Shown: positions 33,250-44,167 of the stretch, in pieces | Layout: each line of letters starts with the position of its first letter | Position numbering within the stretch: the stretch's first letter is position 1 | Source of the DNA: Ampelomyces quisqualis | Taxonomy: Eukaryota > Ascomycota > Dothideomycetes > Pleosporales > Phaeosphaeriaceae | Assembly: GCA_018398575.1 (NCBI GenBank) | Contig: JAGTXZ010000008.1 | Span: 1,612,001-1,676,000 of the forward strand | Length of the DNA stretch: 64,000 nucleotides | Direction: 5' to 3' | The notes under the pieces: generated by a model | The model's database searches: none | The model's input: only the letters and a program-made list of their open reading frames with translations | What the model was told of the DNA's origin: nothing | Program-made: the position numbers and the translations under genes

Positions 33250-34456
33250 TTAAGACAGGGGCTTAGGGGGGTGCGGCGTAACGTCTCCCACTAGAGTCTG
33301 CCTCAGTTCACACGTCATCCCCTTAGACTCAGGACACACATTGTCCCTGTTCAACTGCTTATCCGCCGGCCCCGTCGGTCCCGACGTAAACTTGGCCTGC
33401 CCAAACATCTTGAGCTGCCGCCCATCGCTTGAAGGATACTCCTCGTCACCCCACCGGCCGCTAAACCCCAACCAACCCGTCGGCGCGTCTTTACTCTGAG
33501 CATACGACGAGAAGTTCTTCGCGCCGGCATCGAAGCGGTAAAACCACGCCGAGAGCACCGGATCCCAGTACGTGCCGCGGTCAGTGAAGTCTTGCAGGGC
33601 GTCAGCAGGCAACGTGGGGATAGCGATGTCGTGGGTTCCGTTGACGGCGTAGCTTGCGTGGGAGCCGCGTGAAGCGTAGGCGACAGGGCGGCCCGAGGGG
33701 GTTTTCTCGACGGCGGCATAGCTAAAGGCTTGGCCGGTGCCGTGTTGGGAGTACCACACGGCTTGGGGCGTGCCGTGGGAGAAACGCACCATGGTGTGTT
33801 CCCAGTCGCCTATGTGGTTGCCTGTGCAGGTTATTAGCGATAGATGATGGGTCGACGGCGGGAGCGTACCGAAGTTTAGCTTATCGCAGTCGAGGATTTC
33901 GCCGCCGTAGTTATACGCATAGAAGTACATGTAGAAGGCATCGACGGTGCCGTTGCCTTTGTCGTTGACGATGATAGCTGCGGTGGTTGCGTTCTTGGTC
34001 CTGCCGTCCGAATCTGGCTTGGTGCCCTTGATCCACTGGGGGTTTTGGGTCACGTCGTCGTTGGAAGTAAGGTATACATCTCCGCCGAGCTGGTTGACAT
34101 TATCCAGCGTAAGCGGCTTCGGGCTCCGTACGACATCGAATTTCACTCTGGGGGTGGTGTACTCCAGGAAGACTTTTATATCAGTGGGCATGTACTCGTC
34201 CTCCGAATGGAGATAGACGACCGGAGCTGTACCGCGTCAGTCAAAAGTATTCTTGTAATGGGCGAAACGGTGTCAGAGTCTAAGCTCGACTCTTCCTAAT
34301 GTGACAAGCACAAGCTGAGGCGGGGCGCATACCATATTTCAGCACATAGTCCGGTACGCTAGCAGGTGCCTGTCGATCCAGAAGCTTGGTGGGCGCGCAA
34401 TTGACCGCAGAAATCGCGAAAGCTACAAGGAGGAGAGGAGAGCGCGTGAATACCAT
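33250..34456 (-). CDS. VPS62: VPS62-type vacuolar sorting-associated protein
   Basis: Member of the fungal VPS62 family (yeast Vps62 is linked to cytoplasm-to-vacuole targeting). Exons in coding order 34456-34333, 34226-33870 and 33821-33250; introns 106 and 48 bases; 350 residues. A signal peptide is clear at residues 1-20 (LLLVAFAISAVNCAP core), so the protein enters the secretory or vacuolar route. Seen: YVLKYAPVVYLHSEDEYMPT across junction 1, LTLDNVNQLGGDVYLTS, GTVDAFYMYFYAYNYG, and NFGNHIGDWEH across junction 2, then AVWYSQHGTGQAFSY: the family core in order. Intron 2 is a multiple of three without a stop, so retention would insert 16 residues. ATG 34456 was chosen; a TTG frame extends further. 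Confidence 0.92.
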
Positions 34457-34656
34457 CGTGAACAACAAGAGCTAATCGCACGAGGTGAGCTCGTTGACCT
34501 GAAAGCCACCGTCCACGTGGAATAGATGGACGTATATAACTGAAGTATCCGTAACTTGGATGACTTGTGAGCCCAGACCTGGCTTGAGCGGACGGCCCAA
34601 TCAAGCTGCCCTCATTTCCCATAGTGACATGCTACCCTTATTTTCATAGTAACATG

Positions 34657-35075
34657 TAGAGATAGCTCTTTGGGATACAGTATCGTTACAGTATTGTATC
34701 AATACAGTATATATAAGCCTAAGAATCTTAGTTATAAGAGTCTGTGCGCTAGGGGTGTGCACAGATTAAGTTTTGCCTTGTTTTTAACGTTTCTATACCC
34801 TTGTCTTACAGCTGTTCTACTTACCTTTTCCTCAATTAGTCTTAAAGCTATATGTTGCCTAATTTTAATAATTCTTAGTATTAATAATAAGTTAGTAGTA
34901 TTAGTTATATAAACTGGATAATAAGTAGGATAATATTATTTAGATTAACTACTTAACAATACCTAATGTAGTTAGCGTTACAGAGACATAATACTGTATC
35001 TAATTAGTGTAGTATCTAATACAATACAGTATGTACACTATTCTCGATCACAGATACGGTATCGGTCCATCTCTA
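34657..35075 (+). mobile_element. 419-bp hAT-like MITE, copy 1
   Basis: Non-autonomous AT-rich element. Ends are imperfect inverted repeats, TAGAGATAGC at the left and, read outward, TAGAGATGGACC at the right. Flanking 8-bp direct repeats GTAACATG (34649-34656) and GTGACATG (35076-35083) match at 7 of 8, the target-site length of hAT transposons. The motif TACAGTAT recurs near both ends, as sub-terminal repeats do. It is the same length as the copy at 44168 and about 91% identical to it by hand alignment with no gap. It has no transposase. A 74-to-80-codon ORF inside is a by-product. Confidence 0.85.
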
Positions 35076-35104
35076 GTGACATGCGGTCCATCTCTAGTGA
35101 CATG
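35063..35104 (+). repeat. 21-bp tandem duplication of MITE end plus target site
   Basis: Two perfect adjacent 21-bp units at 35063-35083 and 35084-35104, each made of the last 13 bases of the element (CGGTCCATCTCTA) and the 8-bp target copy GTGACATG. Copy 2 of the MITE lacks this. It looks like a slippage or aberrant excision footprint. Confidence 0.85.
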
Positions 35105-35345
35105 CTCCGAGACACCAAAACTAGTCGGAGCATCCCCGACCAAAATTACGGGAGACGTTATTGCCCACCCCGCGAGTAGTGTGGGTGGAATAGGGGAGTT
35201 GGCTTGATACGCACTTTGACAGGCTCTTTCGTATAGACGGAGATGGATAATCGTAATGTGTGTACATTGAACAGTGAATGGAAGAACTCGCGCAAGGGCG
35301 ATGGCAACTGTGAAATATTCAAAAGGCTTTGAAGAACAACAAACT

Positions 35346-36401
35346 CTACGCAGGGGCCGTCGTACCTTGTCCATTCTCCCCTCCGCCACCACCCCCCGTG
35401 AGACTTGCCATGAACTCGTGATATCTGAAAATATCCCCTCTTCCCAGCCCCTTGCCGCCTTTGCCAAATGCTCTCCGCCCACTGAAACCCTCCACGACCA
35501 TGTCAATCTCGCGCTCGGTCAACTTGGGCTCCCCCGGCTCGGGTGCGGTGTGCAGCAAAGCATCCTTGAGCTCAGCCAGATCAATCTGCCCGTCGTCTCC
35601 GTCATCAAACGCCTCGAAGGCTGCGCTCAGCTCGCTCGATCGCGAGAGCCCGCTCAGCAGATCTGACAGAGTGTTTAGGAACGTGGCGAGGTTGATTGAT
35701 TGTGCGCCGTTGAAATAGGTTGCGAGCGCAGACGGTGTTGCCGAGAGACCGAGCTGGGACAGCATGTCTGCGACGTCGGCCGAGTTCACGTGTCCGTCGT
35801 TGTCGCGGTCCAGAACGCTGAAGGACTCGCGCATGCTGTGGAGGAGGGCTGGTGGCAGTTTGGACAGGGCGTCGCTGGTGACTGTGCGTGTGAGGGCTGC
35901 GGGGCGAGCAGGTGGGCGCTCTGCGGGTTTCGAGTGCTTTTCGACGGGCGTGAACTCGACGGGCGTGAACTCAACGGGCGCGAATCTCTCGGCTGGGACT
36001 AGTCTTTCGGCGGATAGTGCGCGCTCCACCAGTGGTGGCGTGCTGTCTCGACCCCCGTCGAAGCGCGCGGCGAGAGATGCTGTGCTCAGGGGTCGAACCG
36101 TGGCTGATGTCGCCGAAGAGAGATGGCGTGTGGGGGACGGTAGGTTGCAGGTCGGGTCGGTTGGCGCGTCTCCTGTGGTGGTGGTGGTGGTGCCGCGCGT
36201 GTTGAGCCACGAGGGCGAGGCATTGCTGGTGGTGGGTGTGTCCCTGGGCTTCAGCGGCGAGCTGCTGGGCGTCGACGGGCGCACTGTCGACGGCGAGCGC
36301 TCGCGGATGGAGGCCGGCCTGCGGAAGGGCGACTGGCGCGGGCTGTTGAAGGAGAGCGGCGAGGGCTTGTACGGGGTGGGTGTGGTTGACTGCTCGTCCA
36401 T
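35346..36401 (-). CDS. EF-hand protein, myosin-light-chain-like, with disordered N terminus
   Basis: Single exon, 351 residues from ATG 36401. The first about 180 residues are Ser/Thr/Pro-rich (PYKPSPLSFNSPRQSPFRRP) and disordered. The C-terminal part is an EF-hand domain: loop 1 DRDNDGHVNSAD (residues 198-209) can bind Ca2+; loop 2 DDGDDGQIDLAE (266-277) lies about 70 residues later, and a third pair is degenerate. The tail has a glycine run. The layout recalls fungal myosin regulatory light chain/calmodulin-like proteins; the exact partner is inference. A 15-bp coding repeat lies at 35941-35985. An upstream ATG at 36575 would add 58 residues; I prefer 36401 because MDEQSTTP..YKPSPLSF is the conserved-looking beginning. 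The gene diverges from AFI1. Confidence 0.75.
   Translation of the reverse strand: MDEQSTTPTPYKPSPLSFNSPRQSPFRRPASIRERSPSTVRPSTPSSSPLKPRDTPTTSNASPSWLNTRGTTTTTTGDAPTDPTCNLPSPTRHLSSATSATVRPLSTASLAARFDGGRDSTPPLVERALSAERLVPAERFAPVEFTPVEFTPVEKHSKPAERPPARPAALTRTVTSDALSKLPPALLHSMRESFSVLDRDNDGHVNSADVADMLSQLGLSATPSALATYFNGAQSINLATFLNTLSDLLSGLSRSSELSAAFEAFDDGDDGQIDLAELKDALLHTAPEPGEPKLTEREIDMVVEGFSGRRAFGKGGKGLGRGDIFRYHEFMASLTGGGGGGENGQGTTAPA
35941..35985 (-). repeat. Three 15-bp in-frame repeats in the EF-hand gene
   Basis: Three tandem 15-base units, the first two identical (TCGACGGGCGTGAAC on the + strand) and the third with three changes. They encode APVEF, TPVEF and TPVEK on the minus strand at residues 141-155. 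Confidence 0.8.
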
Positions 36402-36857
36402 GTTAGCGGCTGCAGAGGGCGGCGCGTGTGTTGGACTCTTGGAGGCGGCTGACCATGGCTGCGACTCGATGCTCGTGCTGCGTGCGGGTCGCCCTTGCTG
36501 GCGGTGGCGCTGCGTGTTTGCGTCGTGCTGGCGGGCGGGCGTTGCACGCGTTGCTAGGGCACGCCCGGCAAACATTCACCCGGGCGTCCGGCGCTATCCG
36601 CTATCGATAAGCTGCACCACCAGGGCCTCGTATTCGCTGTACGCGCCGCCGCTTTCACATGTGACAGGGACAACACATGCACCTGCACGCGCACACCGCT
36701 CTCTTCACAATGACCATGTCTCTCCAACTGCATGCACTGCTGCAGCTCCATGGTCAGCCATCGCCGTCCGCCCAGCACGTGTCCCATCCCACGCCGTTTC
36801 ATGCGCTGCGGCGGGTAGTCGCATCCCTGGTGGGGGCCCTAGCGTTCGGTCCCGCAC
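36402..36857. promoter_or_regulatory. Divergent promoter region, EF-hand gene / AFI1
   Basis: 456 bases between the chosen starts (282 if the EF-hand gene begins at 36575). GC-rich; no separate gene. It must hold both promoters. No motif assigned. Confidence 0.5.
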
Positions 36858-39408
36858 ATGGCACAGGATGCTTGCGGCGCCGGACTCGCTGCCATGATGG
36901 ACACAATCGCCCTGCCCGCCATGCAAGTCGCTGCGCAGAGGCCGCAGCCGCCCCCGTCCGCAGACTCCCCGACCGTCAACCTCCAGCGACAGCCCTCCTT
37001 CTCCTCGTTCCCCTCGTCGCGCTCGCCCTCGGCCATCTCGATCCGCAATGACCCCAAGGCCATGCTGCGCGACGCTCTCCTGCGCGAGGACGTAGACTGG
37101 GTGCATTCGTCGCAGGGCTCCTCGCAGCAGTCGCTCTTGGAGATGCCGCACAAGTCCCGTGCCCGACTGCGCTCGCAGTACCCCGCCGATGCCGTTGAGA
37201 ACCACGTCGAGTACATTCTGGTCGCCTCGTTCGACATTGATCGCGGGTCCATCATGGAACACCAGTACCCGGCAGCCATCAGTGGGGACGAAACTATGTT
37301 GGCCGAGCTGATGCTGCCAGACCAGGCGCATATGCGCAACCAGGACTGGACCATCTTCTTCCTGCACAAAGACACGGCGGCAGAGGAAGAGGAGCGGGAA
37401 GCGAGGAGAGAGCGCAGGCGCAAACGAACAAGGCGGAAGGAGGGCCTGGATCTGGATGCCGAGGATGCATCCAGCGCAGAGGAGCTTGAAGAGGACGACG
37501 ACGACGACGAGAGAGACTATGACACCGAGAGCGAAGACGAGCCAGACCCTGATGGTCCGCCGCTAGTATATGTTCTCAATCTGGTCAACACCAAGCTGGA
37601 TACAACAGTCAAGAGGTAAAGAATGACGCTGCCGCTGTCACGATCAGATGCTGACTTGGGGCAGAGGCTCGATTGTCAAGGCCATGGCCATTTGTACCCG
37701 GCACTCCTTTCTGCACATATACAAGCCACTCTTGCTTCTCGCCCTCGAAGAGTACTTCCGCGCGCCGGTCGTCGACACCCTGGCCTCGCTGTACAACGCC
37801 CTCAATGCCATGGATTTGTCTCTGCTTCCAAGGCTGTCATCACTCGAGAACTTTGTGCTCTCGGCGAGTGACGCAAAGGACATGTTCATCGAGAAGTTTG
37901 AGCAGATGGTGAGACAAAGGAAGAAGATTGATGCTGAGCGAAACTCGCTGGAAACCTTGTCTGACCCTACCTCGAACGGAAAGAAGAAGACATATGCTCT
38001 TCCCAGAGACACCCACGAGTTCGAGTCGAGAGTCAACTATAACGGCATACCAGTGCCCGTGAAGATCCCCACCGCGCTGAGCGCAGAGACAGTGGGCGAC
38101 TTTTCTCTCGTCAAGCTCATCCAGACCTTTTCAACACCACACGCCGCACAACCGCAGCCATTCGCATTGCATCCTCACCTCACAACAAACGGCGCCTACA
38201 CACACCCGATTATCGTGCTGGTCAATGCTCTTTTGACCCAGAAGCGCATCATCTTCCTCGGACACAATCGGCCTTCGGGTGAAGTAGCTGAGGCTGTGCT
38301 TGCCGCGTGCGCTCTGGCGTCTGGCGGCGTTCTCCGGGGCTTCGTACGCCACGCCTTCCCCTACACCGATCTCACCAAGGTCGATGATCTTCTGAAAGTG
38401 CCGGGATTCATTGCGGGCGTCACGAATCCTGCTTTCTCATATAAACCGGAGTGGTGGGATCTTCTTTGCGATTTGCCAACAGGTCGCATGAAGATTAGCA
38501 ACCGGATTGAAGCTGCAGCACCCACTGAAGGCGCCTCGTTCTTCCAGCAACAAGGCATACAGGTCAACGGCACAGGCGGTTCTGCAATGGCAGACAACAA
38601 GGCTGGAATTGACTCAACAGGCGACCACGCCTTTATGGACTCGTTGCTCCAAGCAATCGCCAATCGTCATGGCGAGAACGCAATACGCGCAAAGTGGCGC
38701 TCGTGGGTGCTCAAATTCACTCGCATCACCGCCGCATTCGAGGAAACCGTCTATGGCGCATCAGCTCTATACATAGGAAGTCATGAGACCGATGCTGGTG
38801 CATATGGAGTTGCCGGTCATGGGTATGTATGGCCAGACGAAAGCTCTCGCACGAAAGAATTGGCGGTCAACGTCCACCGCATAGAAGGCTGGCGCACGAC
38901 GCGAAGCTACTATAGCTGCGTGCAAGACCTGGCACGAAGCTGGAGTAAGCGGCCAGTCAGGGGCTTGGACCTCGCGCACCAGCACGACAAGCTCCGCTGC
39001 TTGAAACTCACACACGATGCTTCGGCTGCTATATACCTCGCACTCGCCAAGTGCGTCGAAGAAGCTGGCGGGTCGTCGGATGGAAGTACGTCTACTTCCG
39101 ACATCGGCCTCAGTAACCCACAGAGCTTGACGCTGGCGAACGATCCAGAGCGCACACCTGGGCGGCAGTTGCAGTATGATACTATCCTGCAGTTGCTATG
39201 CGTCATGCCGGATAGTAATTCTGGTCTGTTCTATCTCAGTCTCGGCTTGTTTCATCCCAGGCTAGATGTGCGCTTGGCAGTCGTGAAGCTGTTGGAGAGA
39301 ATCATGGATCATCCGGCAGGACGTCTGCTGTGGGCGAATCTGGGCAGGTTTGCTAAGCTGGCATTCTTTAGGGTGAAGAGGGAGGAGGGTGCGCAGGTCC
39401 GCTCGTGA
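36858..39408 (+). CDS. AFI1: AFI1-type DENN/SPA polarity protein
   Basis: In yeast Afi1 binds Arf3 and maintains cell polarity; the fold is related to DENN/SPA proteins. Exons 36858-37615 and 37665-39408, intron 49 bases (GTAAAG to GGCAG); 833 residues. Seen: the Afi1 docking segment [20 protein letters not shown] then [20 protein letters not shown], followed by [15 protein letters not shown]; an acidic/basic linker with a run of Asp ([10 protein letters not shown]); [20 protein letters not shown] across the junction; and the SPA part with [22 protein letters not shown]. The start may be the in-frame ATG at 36894, since the first 12 residues look unlike the rest. Polarised growth role in hyphae is inference from yeast. 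Confidence 0.92.
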
Positions 39409-39809
39409 TGCTCGAGGATGATGCTTTACCGGTGATGATGATATAAGGTGATGGGAGGTCATCAAAGGGCTATTTATACCAAGTTTTTATTCTTTCTTAG
39501 TTAGGTCATCATGTTGCTGGAGAATAAGTTGGAGCTTGGTCATCCCATTCCCTTTTGGCCGTTCAGTTTGCACATCCGCGTTGTCAGGTGTGTCGGGACT
39601 CCAATCGAGCAACGTCGCGCACATACCCGCGCTATGACCACCCACGCGGGTACGACCACGCTAGGCGTCGACAGCGTGATGTAGCAGGAGCGACTAGTGC
39701 CATCCAGCACGCGGCAGGTTTAACCGAGCCCGCAGCCCCGTGAGCTCATCCACATCCCGCTCTTCACCACAAATACCACAAGCCATTGAAGCTTCCCAGC
39801 ACGTCTAAA
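39409..39809. other. Intergenic region, AFI1 to NAT3
   Basis: 401 bases: 3' flank of AFI1 and NAT3 promoter. Nothing else seen. Confidence 0.5.
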
Positions 39810-40468
39810 ATGGCGACAATCCGCCCCATGCGCCCGAATGACCTACTACTCCTCTCCTCCACCAATCTCGACCATCTCACCGAAACATACAACATCAGCT
39901 TCTACATGGAATACCTGACCAAATGGCCCGAGCTATGTCAAGTCATTGAGGGTCTAGACGGGAAGATTGAGGGCTACAGTACGTCGACACCTCTACACCA
40001 TCACGTGGATTTACAATCCAGAAGAGTTAATTTTTGCCTTTTCCCCGGCAAATAGTCCTAGGCAAACTTGAATCCTCGCCCTACGCCCCGCCCCTAGCTC
40101 CCTACGACCCCGCTACCACCGGCGTAGAATTCCCAAATTATTTGCCCTGGCACGGCCATATTACTGCTTTGACTATTGCGCCGAGCGCGCGCCGTCTGGG
40201 CCACGCTACGGCGCTGTCGTCGGCGCTCGAACGCTCGTCGGATGCGGCGAATGCGTGGTTTGTCGATTTGTTCGTGCGCGCGAGTAATGATATTGCCAAG
40301 GAGTTGTACAGGAAGATGGGATATAGCGTGTATAGACGGGTGGTGGATTATTATAATGATGGCGAGGATGCGTTTGATATGAGGAAGCCGTTGAGTAGGG
40401 ATAAGGAGAAGGGGACGATCAGAGAGGATGGCGAGGAGGCCAGGGTCACGGCGGAGGATGTTTGGTGA
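39810..40468 (+). CDS. NAT3: NatB catalytic subunit, N-alpha-acetyltransferase
   Basis: Acetylates proteins beginning Met-Asp, Met-Glu, Met-Asn or Met-Gln, cotranslationally, in complex with Mdm20 (Naa25). Exons 39810-39978 and 40056-40468, intron 77 bases (GTACGT to TAG); 193 residues against about 178 in human Naa20. The N terminus TIRPMRPNDLLLLSSTNLDH then LTETYNISFYMEYLTKWPEL is diagnostic of Naa20. GYILGKLES is formed by the junction. The GNAT acetyl-CoA site reads LTIAPSARRLGHATAL, with RRLG as the RxxG variant, and ELYRKMGYSVYRRVVDYY closes the fold. The C-terminal tail is charged. ATG 39810 is the first in frame (TTG at 39786 precedes it). Confidence 0.95.
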
Positions 40469-40719
40469 GAGATGCAGTGGGAAGAGCAAGACATGAACGA
40501 GGGGAATTAGTGCGAAACACATGTGGTGCACATCTGGACAGGTAAGCTGATCCTATTGACTCCCGTATGCGTGATGCTAACTATGCGTGCAGACATGACA
40601 AAGCAAAACCACCCTATGCTAGGTGTACAAAGTGGGTATACAGCAAATCCAACGAGATCCTTCAAATATTACCGCCCATCTGCGTACGCCACGATTCATC
40701 CAACGCCCATTGCCGAGAT

Positions 40720-43268
40720 TCAAATGTCAAACGTCTCCGCACTCCCGTTGCTTCCGACTCCATACCCTCGCATCGATGACCCCGGCGATCGCATCGCGCG
40801 CTGTTCAGACAGGTTCCCAATGCTACGAGGACTTGATGGCTGCCGAAGAGCATCAACGGCAGCGAGGCGCGCGGCTCCAGTTCCATGAGCCTGTCCATCT
40901 GTGCGCGACGAAGTTTGCGACGCGTAGCCGGATTTCACATAGTCGTAGTCGTGAAGTCTGTTCCTGTCGCTGTCCTGTCTACCGCGCACATCGCTGGCGA
41001 TTGGCGGAGCTTGACGGAACCGACGTGACGCAACGTGCCTGTCTTCGTCGATGAGCACAACCATCCATACACCGACCGAACCAGAGGCGCCGAGCAGGGG
41101 TGTGCAGTGAATCCAGCGTGGTCGACCTTCTTCGTACGAATTCTCGAGGTCGGCTACGGCGCGCGAGAGCCAGCGGATCTTGGCAGTCACACCGCGCGAG
41201 CCGTCGGCAAGAGCATCGGCAACTGATGCGCGAACACGAGCACTTCCGCCGATTCGGTCGAGGAAGGGCGATTGAAGGATACCGGGGACGCGCAGAGAGG
41301 GGGATGAGAAGAGGATGCGGAGAGAAGGTGCAGGGCGGATGAGCAGATACTGGTGCAAAAGTCAATGACACAGGCTCTCCATCGTTGAAGAAGAATCAAA
41401 CTCACATGTTTATACGGCCCACTCAGCCTTCCATCCACCTTTGGATCCAACTTGCGCCCCTCTTCGACATGATCAAACGTGCTCTGATCCTGGATCAGCA
41501 CTCTCGACCGTTGCAGAGCCGTGCTCGCATCGTCGTGCTCATCAATCTGTTCCCTGTGCATGTTGCCGCCATGTTTGCGCACGATATCCAATTCAGTATT
41601 ATTGAACATTTTACACAGTTCCTGGAACTCATCCGTTGGCTCGACGGCCTTTTCCCCGCCTTCTTGCTCCTGCCGCAAGCGCTGGAACGCCTCGAGGTCG
41701 GCGCCGTCCTTGACGAGACCCGAGACGTCGATTTGCGCGCCGATGAAGTACCGCAGTGTGCCGCGCGAATCGAGAAGTGGGGCGCACATGAGGAGGTTCA
41801 TGAAGGGGGAGCCATCGCGGCGGCTGAGCAGGTGGTATTTTAGACATGTATCGATTTCGGGTGCAGGGAACGGGGTGTTGCTTACTAGTTCAAGAAGACT
41901 TCACTGTGTTCTTTGCCTGCCCTGATCATTTGGGCGAAGCGCATCACACTGCTGCGATTTGTCTTTGGACCCTGCAGGAAGCGACAATTGCGGCCGATGG
42001 CATAGCCAACGCCGTATTGTGTCGTGCGGTGGAATTCTGGGAAAGGCATTGTCAGATCAAAAATCATATCCGCCTCACTGCAGGTAGACTAACCTTCGGA
42101 AGCGAAAATGATGGGATTGTCTGTCCTCGACGGATCGGTCAAGCAAAATACTTCTGCTAGTCCTTCGCTGGCCTCTCGTAACATGGGCGGCAGGTTTCCT
42201 GTCACGCGCCTTGAGATGCTGACACTAGCGACTTGGGTAAAGACGTGCGTGATGAAAGCTGGGAGGTCGTCGTTGACCAAGACATCAAAGGCCTGGTTTG
42301 CTTTCTCTTCCAGAACGGCATTGACAGTCGCTCTGGCGGGATTCTCGGTGAATTCAAGTCTGTCAATGGGTTCCAACGCTTCCGCAACAGCGTTAGCGTA
42401 GCTGATTGCTCGCAAAGCCTTCAGCGCATCGAGGTAGTAAATGAGGATCGGAACGGCTTGTGGTCGTGTTGCGCTCAGGAAAGATGTGAATCGAAGTAGA
42501 GATGGGGTATCGTTGAATATGGCTTGTAAATGCTGTCTCGAGAATAGAAGCTCGGATTGATCTTCTAGTGAGGATTGTCGTCTCTCGTTCTCCACTGGTG
42601 CAACCAGGTCGAACGATTGAGGGTCATCTTCAAGTAGTGGCAACAGTCGGTCATCGTCATCAATAGCACCTCGTTGTTGAAGGGGAGGGAGTGCTTGTGT
42701 TGCGATTGATGGTGCTGACGATACGTAGGAGATGACCGAGTCGGCCGAGCTGCGGATGGGAATGGGATCCTGGTAGCGAATCTGCGTAGTAGGTCGGGGA
42801 GCACTATTCATGGTTGATGAGGATGGAGTTCGCGAGGACACCCGCACATGGTCTAGCTGGGGTTGCGGTGTATTCGCCATGACAAGGAATGCTGTATCAG
42901 AACTTAGGCGTCGTTGCATGGATATACGCTTCTTGTTCGCAGCTGGGGTACCAGAGCTACCGACGGTCAGTGATGACTTTCCACATTTATTTTTGGCGTA
43001 CCTACCTTGTCCGGGAAGGGATATGGATTCCTCTTCTTGTGAAGTCTGGTGGTGTTGTTGTTGTTGATGTACCCCCAGAGAGCCAATTGTGTCGTTCGTG
43101 ATTGGTCTTGTGAGTTGGCGGCGTGAGAGGGGGGCTCTGCTCCTTTGTATGTTCACCGTGCATAGCTGCAAAATCTAACATGAGTGGTTCGTTGATGGCC
43201 CCAGCATCCGCATCGGCGGCAATGACGCTATCAGACGCCTGGACCGGCACTTCACCAGCGTTCCCCAT
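40720..43268 (-). CDS. RGS-LOV blue-light photoreceptor
   Basis: Flavin-binding photoreceptor fusing an RGS-like domain to a LOV domain. Exons in coding order 43268-43006, 42956-42094, 42036-41886, 41823-41406 and 41349-40720; introns 49, 57, 62 and 56 bases; 774 residues. Seen: disordered N terminus; RGS-like helical domain about residues 222-340 (SRQHLQAIFNDTPSLLRFTS); LOV domain with GRNCRFLQGP, where Cys393 is the residue that forms the flavin adduct, and NYRRDGSPFMNLLMCAPL; then a second PAS-like domain from residue 566 (YLLIRPAPSLRILFSSPSLR ... RPRWIHCTPLLG). RGS-LOV proteins of fungi are known to bind anionic membrane lipids on illumination. All splice joins restore family motifs, for example ASEEFHRTTQYG. 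G-protein GAP activity is uncertain. Convergent with NAT3. Confidence 0.92.
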
Positions 43269-44167
43269 TGTGGCTGATGTTAGAGCTTGCTGCCTTAGCC
43301 GAATATTCGTGCACAGAGTTTATGCCGTGGGCTGATCTTTTCTGAATTGGAACATGAGTTACCAGGTGCAAGGCTCATTTGCATCACCATCGGGAGGAGT
43401 ACTCCGTAGGCTCGATGGTTAAGAGAATATTGGCGGCGCATCGAGACGCGTTGGGGACGATGACATACCAAGATGCTAGCCCTCCCTCACTGACACGTTC
43501 TGGCAGGTAGCGCGGCGCAAAACTGGTGCTGGGTAAGGCCACGTCTGTCTGCACCCCTAGCTTCGCTGATGCATGTGTTGCTTTTGCAGATCGTGCTTGA
43601 AGAGTGGGATTCAGTTTCCTAGCTAGCATGTTGTTGAGGAAAGCACGCCGTATGTACTGGGGATTGGGAGCCGCTCGCTTGAGTGAACGCCAAGTCGTGT
43701 CATCCGTCGAATGTCGGAATCATGTACATCATGATATTGGAGTTGTCTGCCACGATGTGCTGTGTAAGATTCTCAGGAGGATCGACCCCAGGGCCCAGGA
43801 TGTATCAGCCACGTCCCAGATGCCCAGTCCCGGTGAAGATCCCGATCCCTCGTGGAGCCAATGCATCTCGACGGACCGTTTTCCAACTTACCTGTGCTGG
43901 CACATACTGTCGAATGTCTCGATCGGTGATCAGCCATGCACTTTGATGCTGCAAGAGGTAGGACGGCTCTCAAGACGCAAAACTGTGTTGTTGACCACAC
44001 CCGGCCACCCGCCCAAGATCTAACGGGGTTGGCGGGGCGAGCGGGCCCGAATCTTCCAGGGGATATCCTCGTAACCACGAGCGTGCCCGACGCTTCGGGG
44101 CAGCGGAGCCTTTCACAGCCGGGCGCTGGATCTGCCCGTCGAGTTGTCCGGGTCCCAAGTTCAGGGG
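43269..44167. other. Promoter of RGS-LOV gene and gene-free sequence
   Basis: About 900 bases ending at the MITE. Overlapping ORFs on both strands (for example 43604-44023 + and 43773-44273 -) have no recognisable content. The RGS-LOV promoter must lie near the left end. No light-response element could be assigned by eye. Confidence 0.5.

Noticed and set aside
34670..34912. 80-codon ORF inside MITE copy 1 (and its 74-codon counterpart at 44181-44405)
   Set aside because: Conserved only because the elements are similar; the change pattern shows no preference for third codon positions and the product has no recognisable domain.
35764..36897. 377-codon + strand ORF opposite the EF-hand gene
   Set aside because: Low-complexity shadow; the minus strand encodes clear EF-hand loops.
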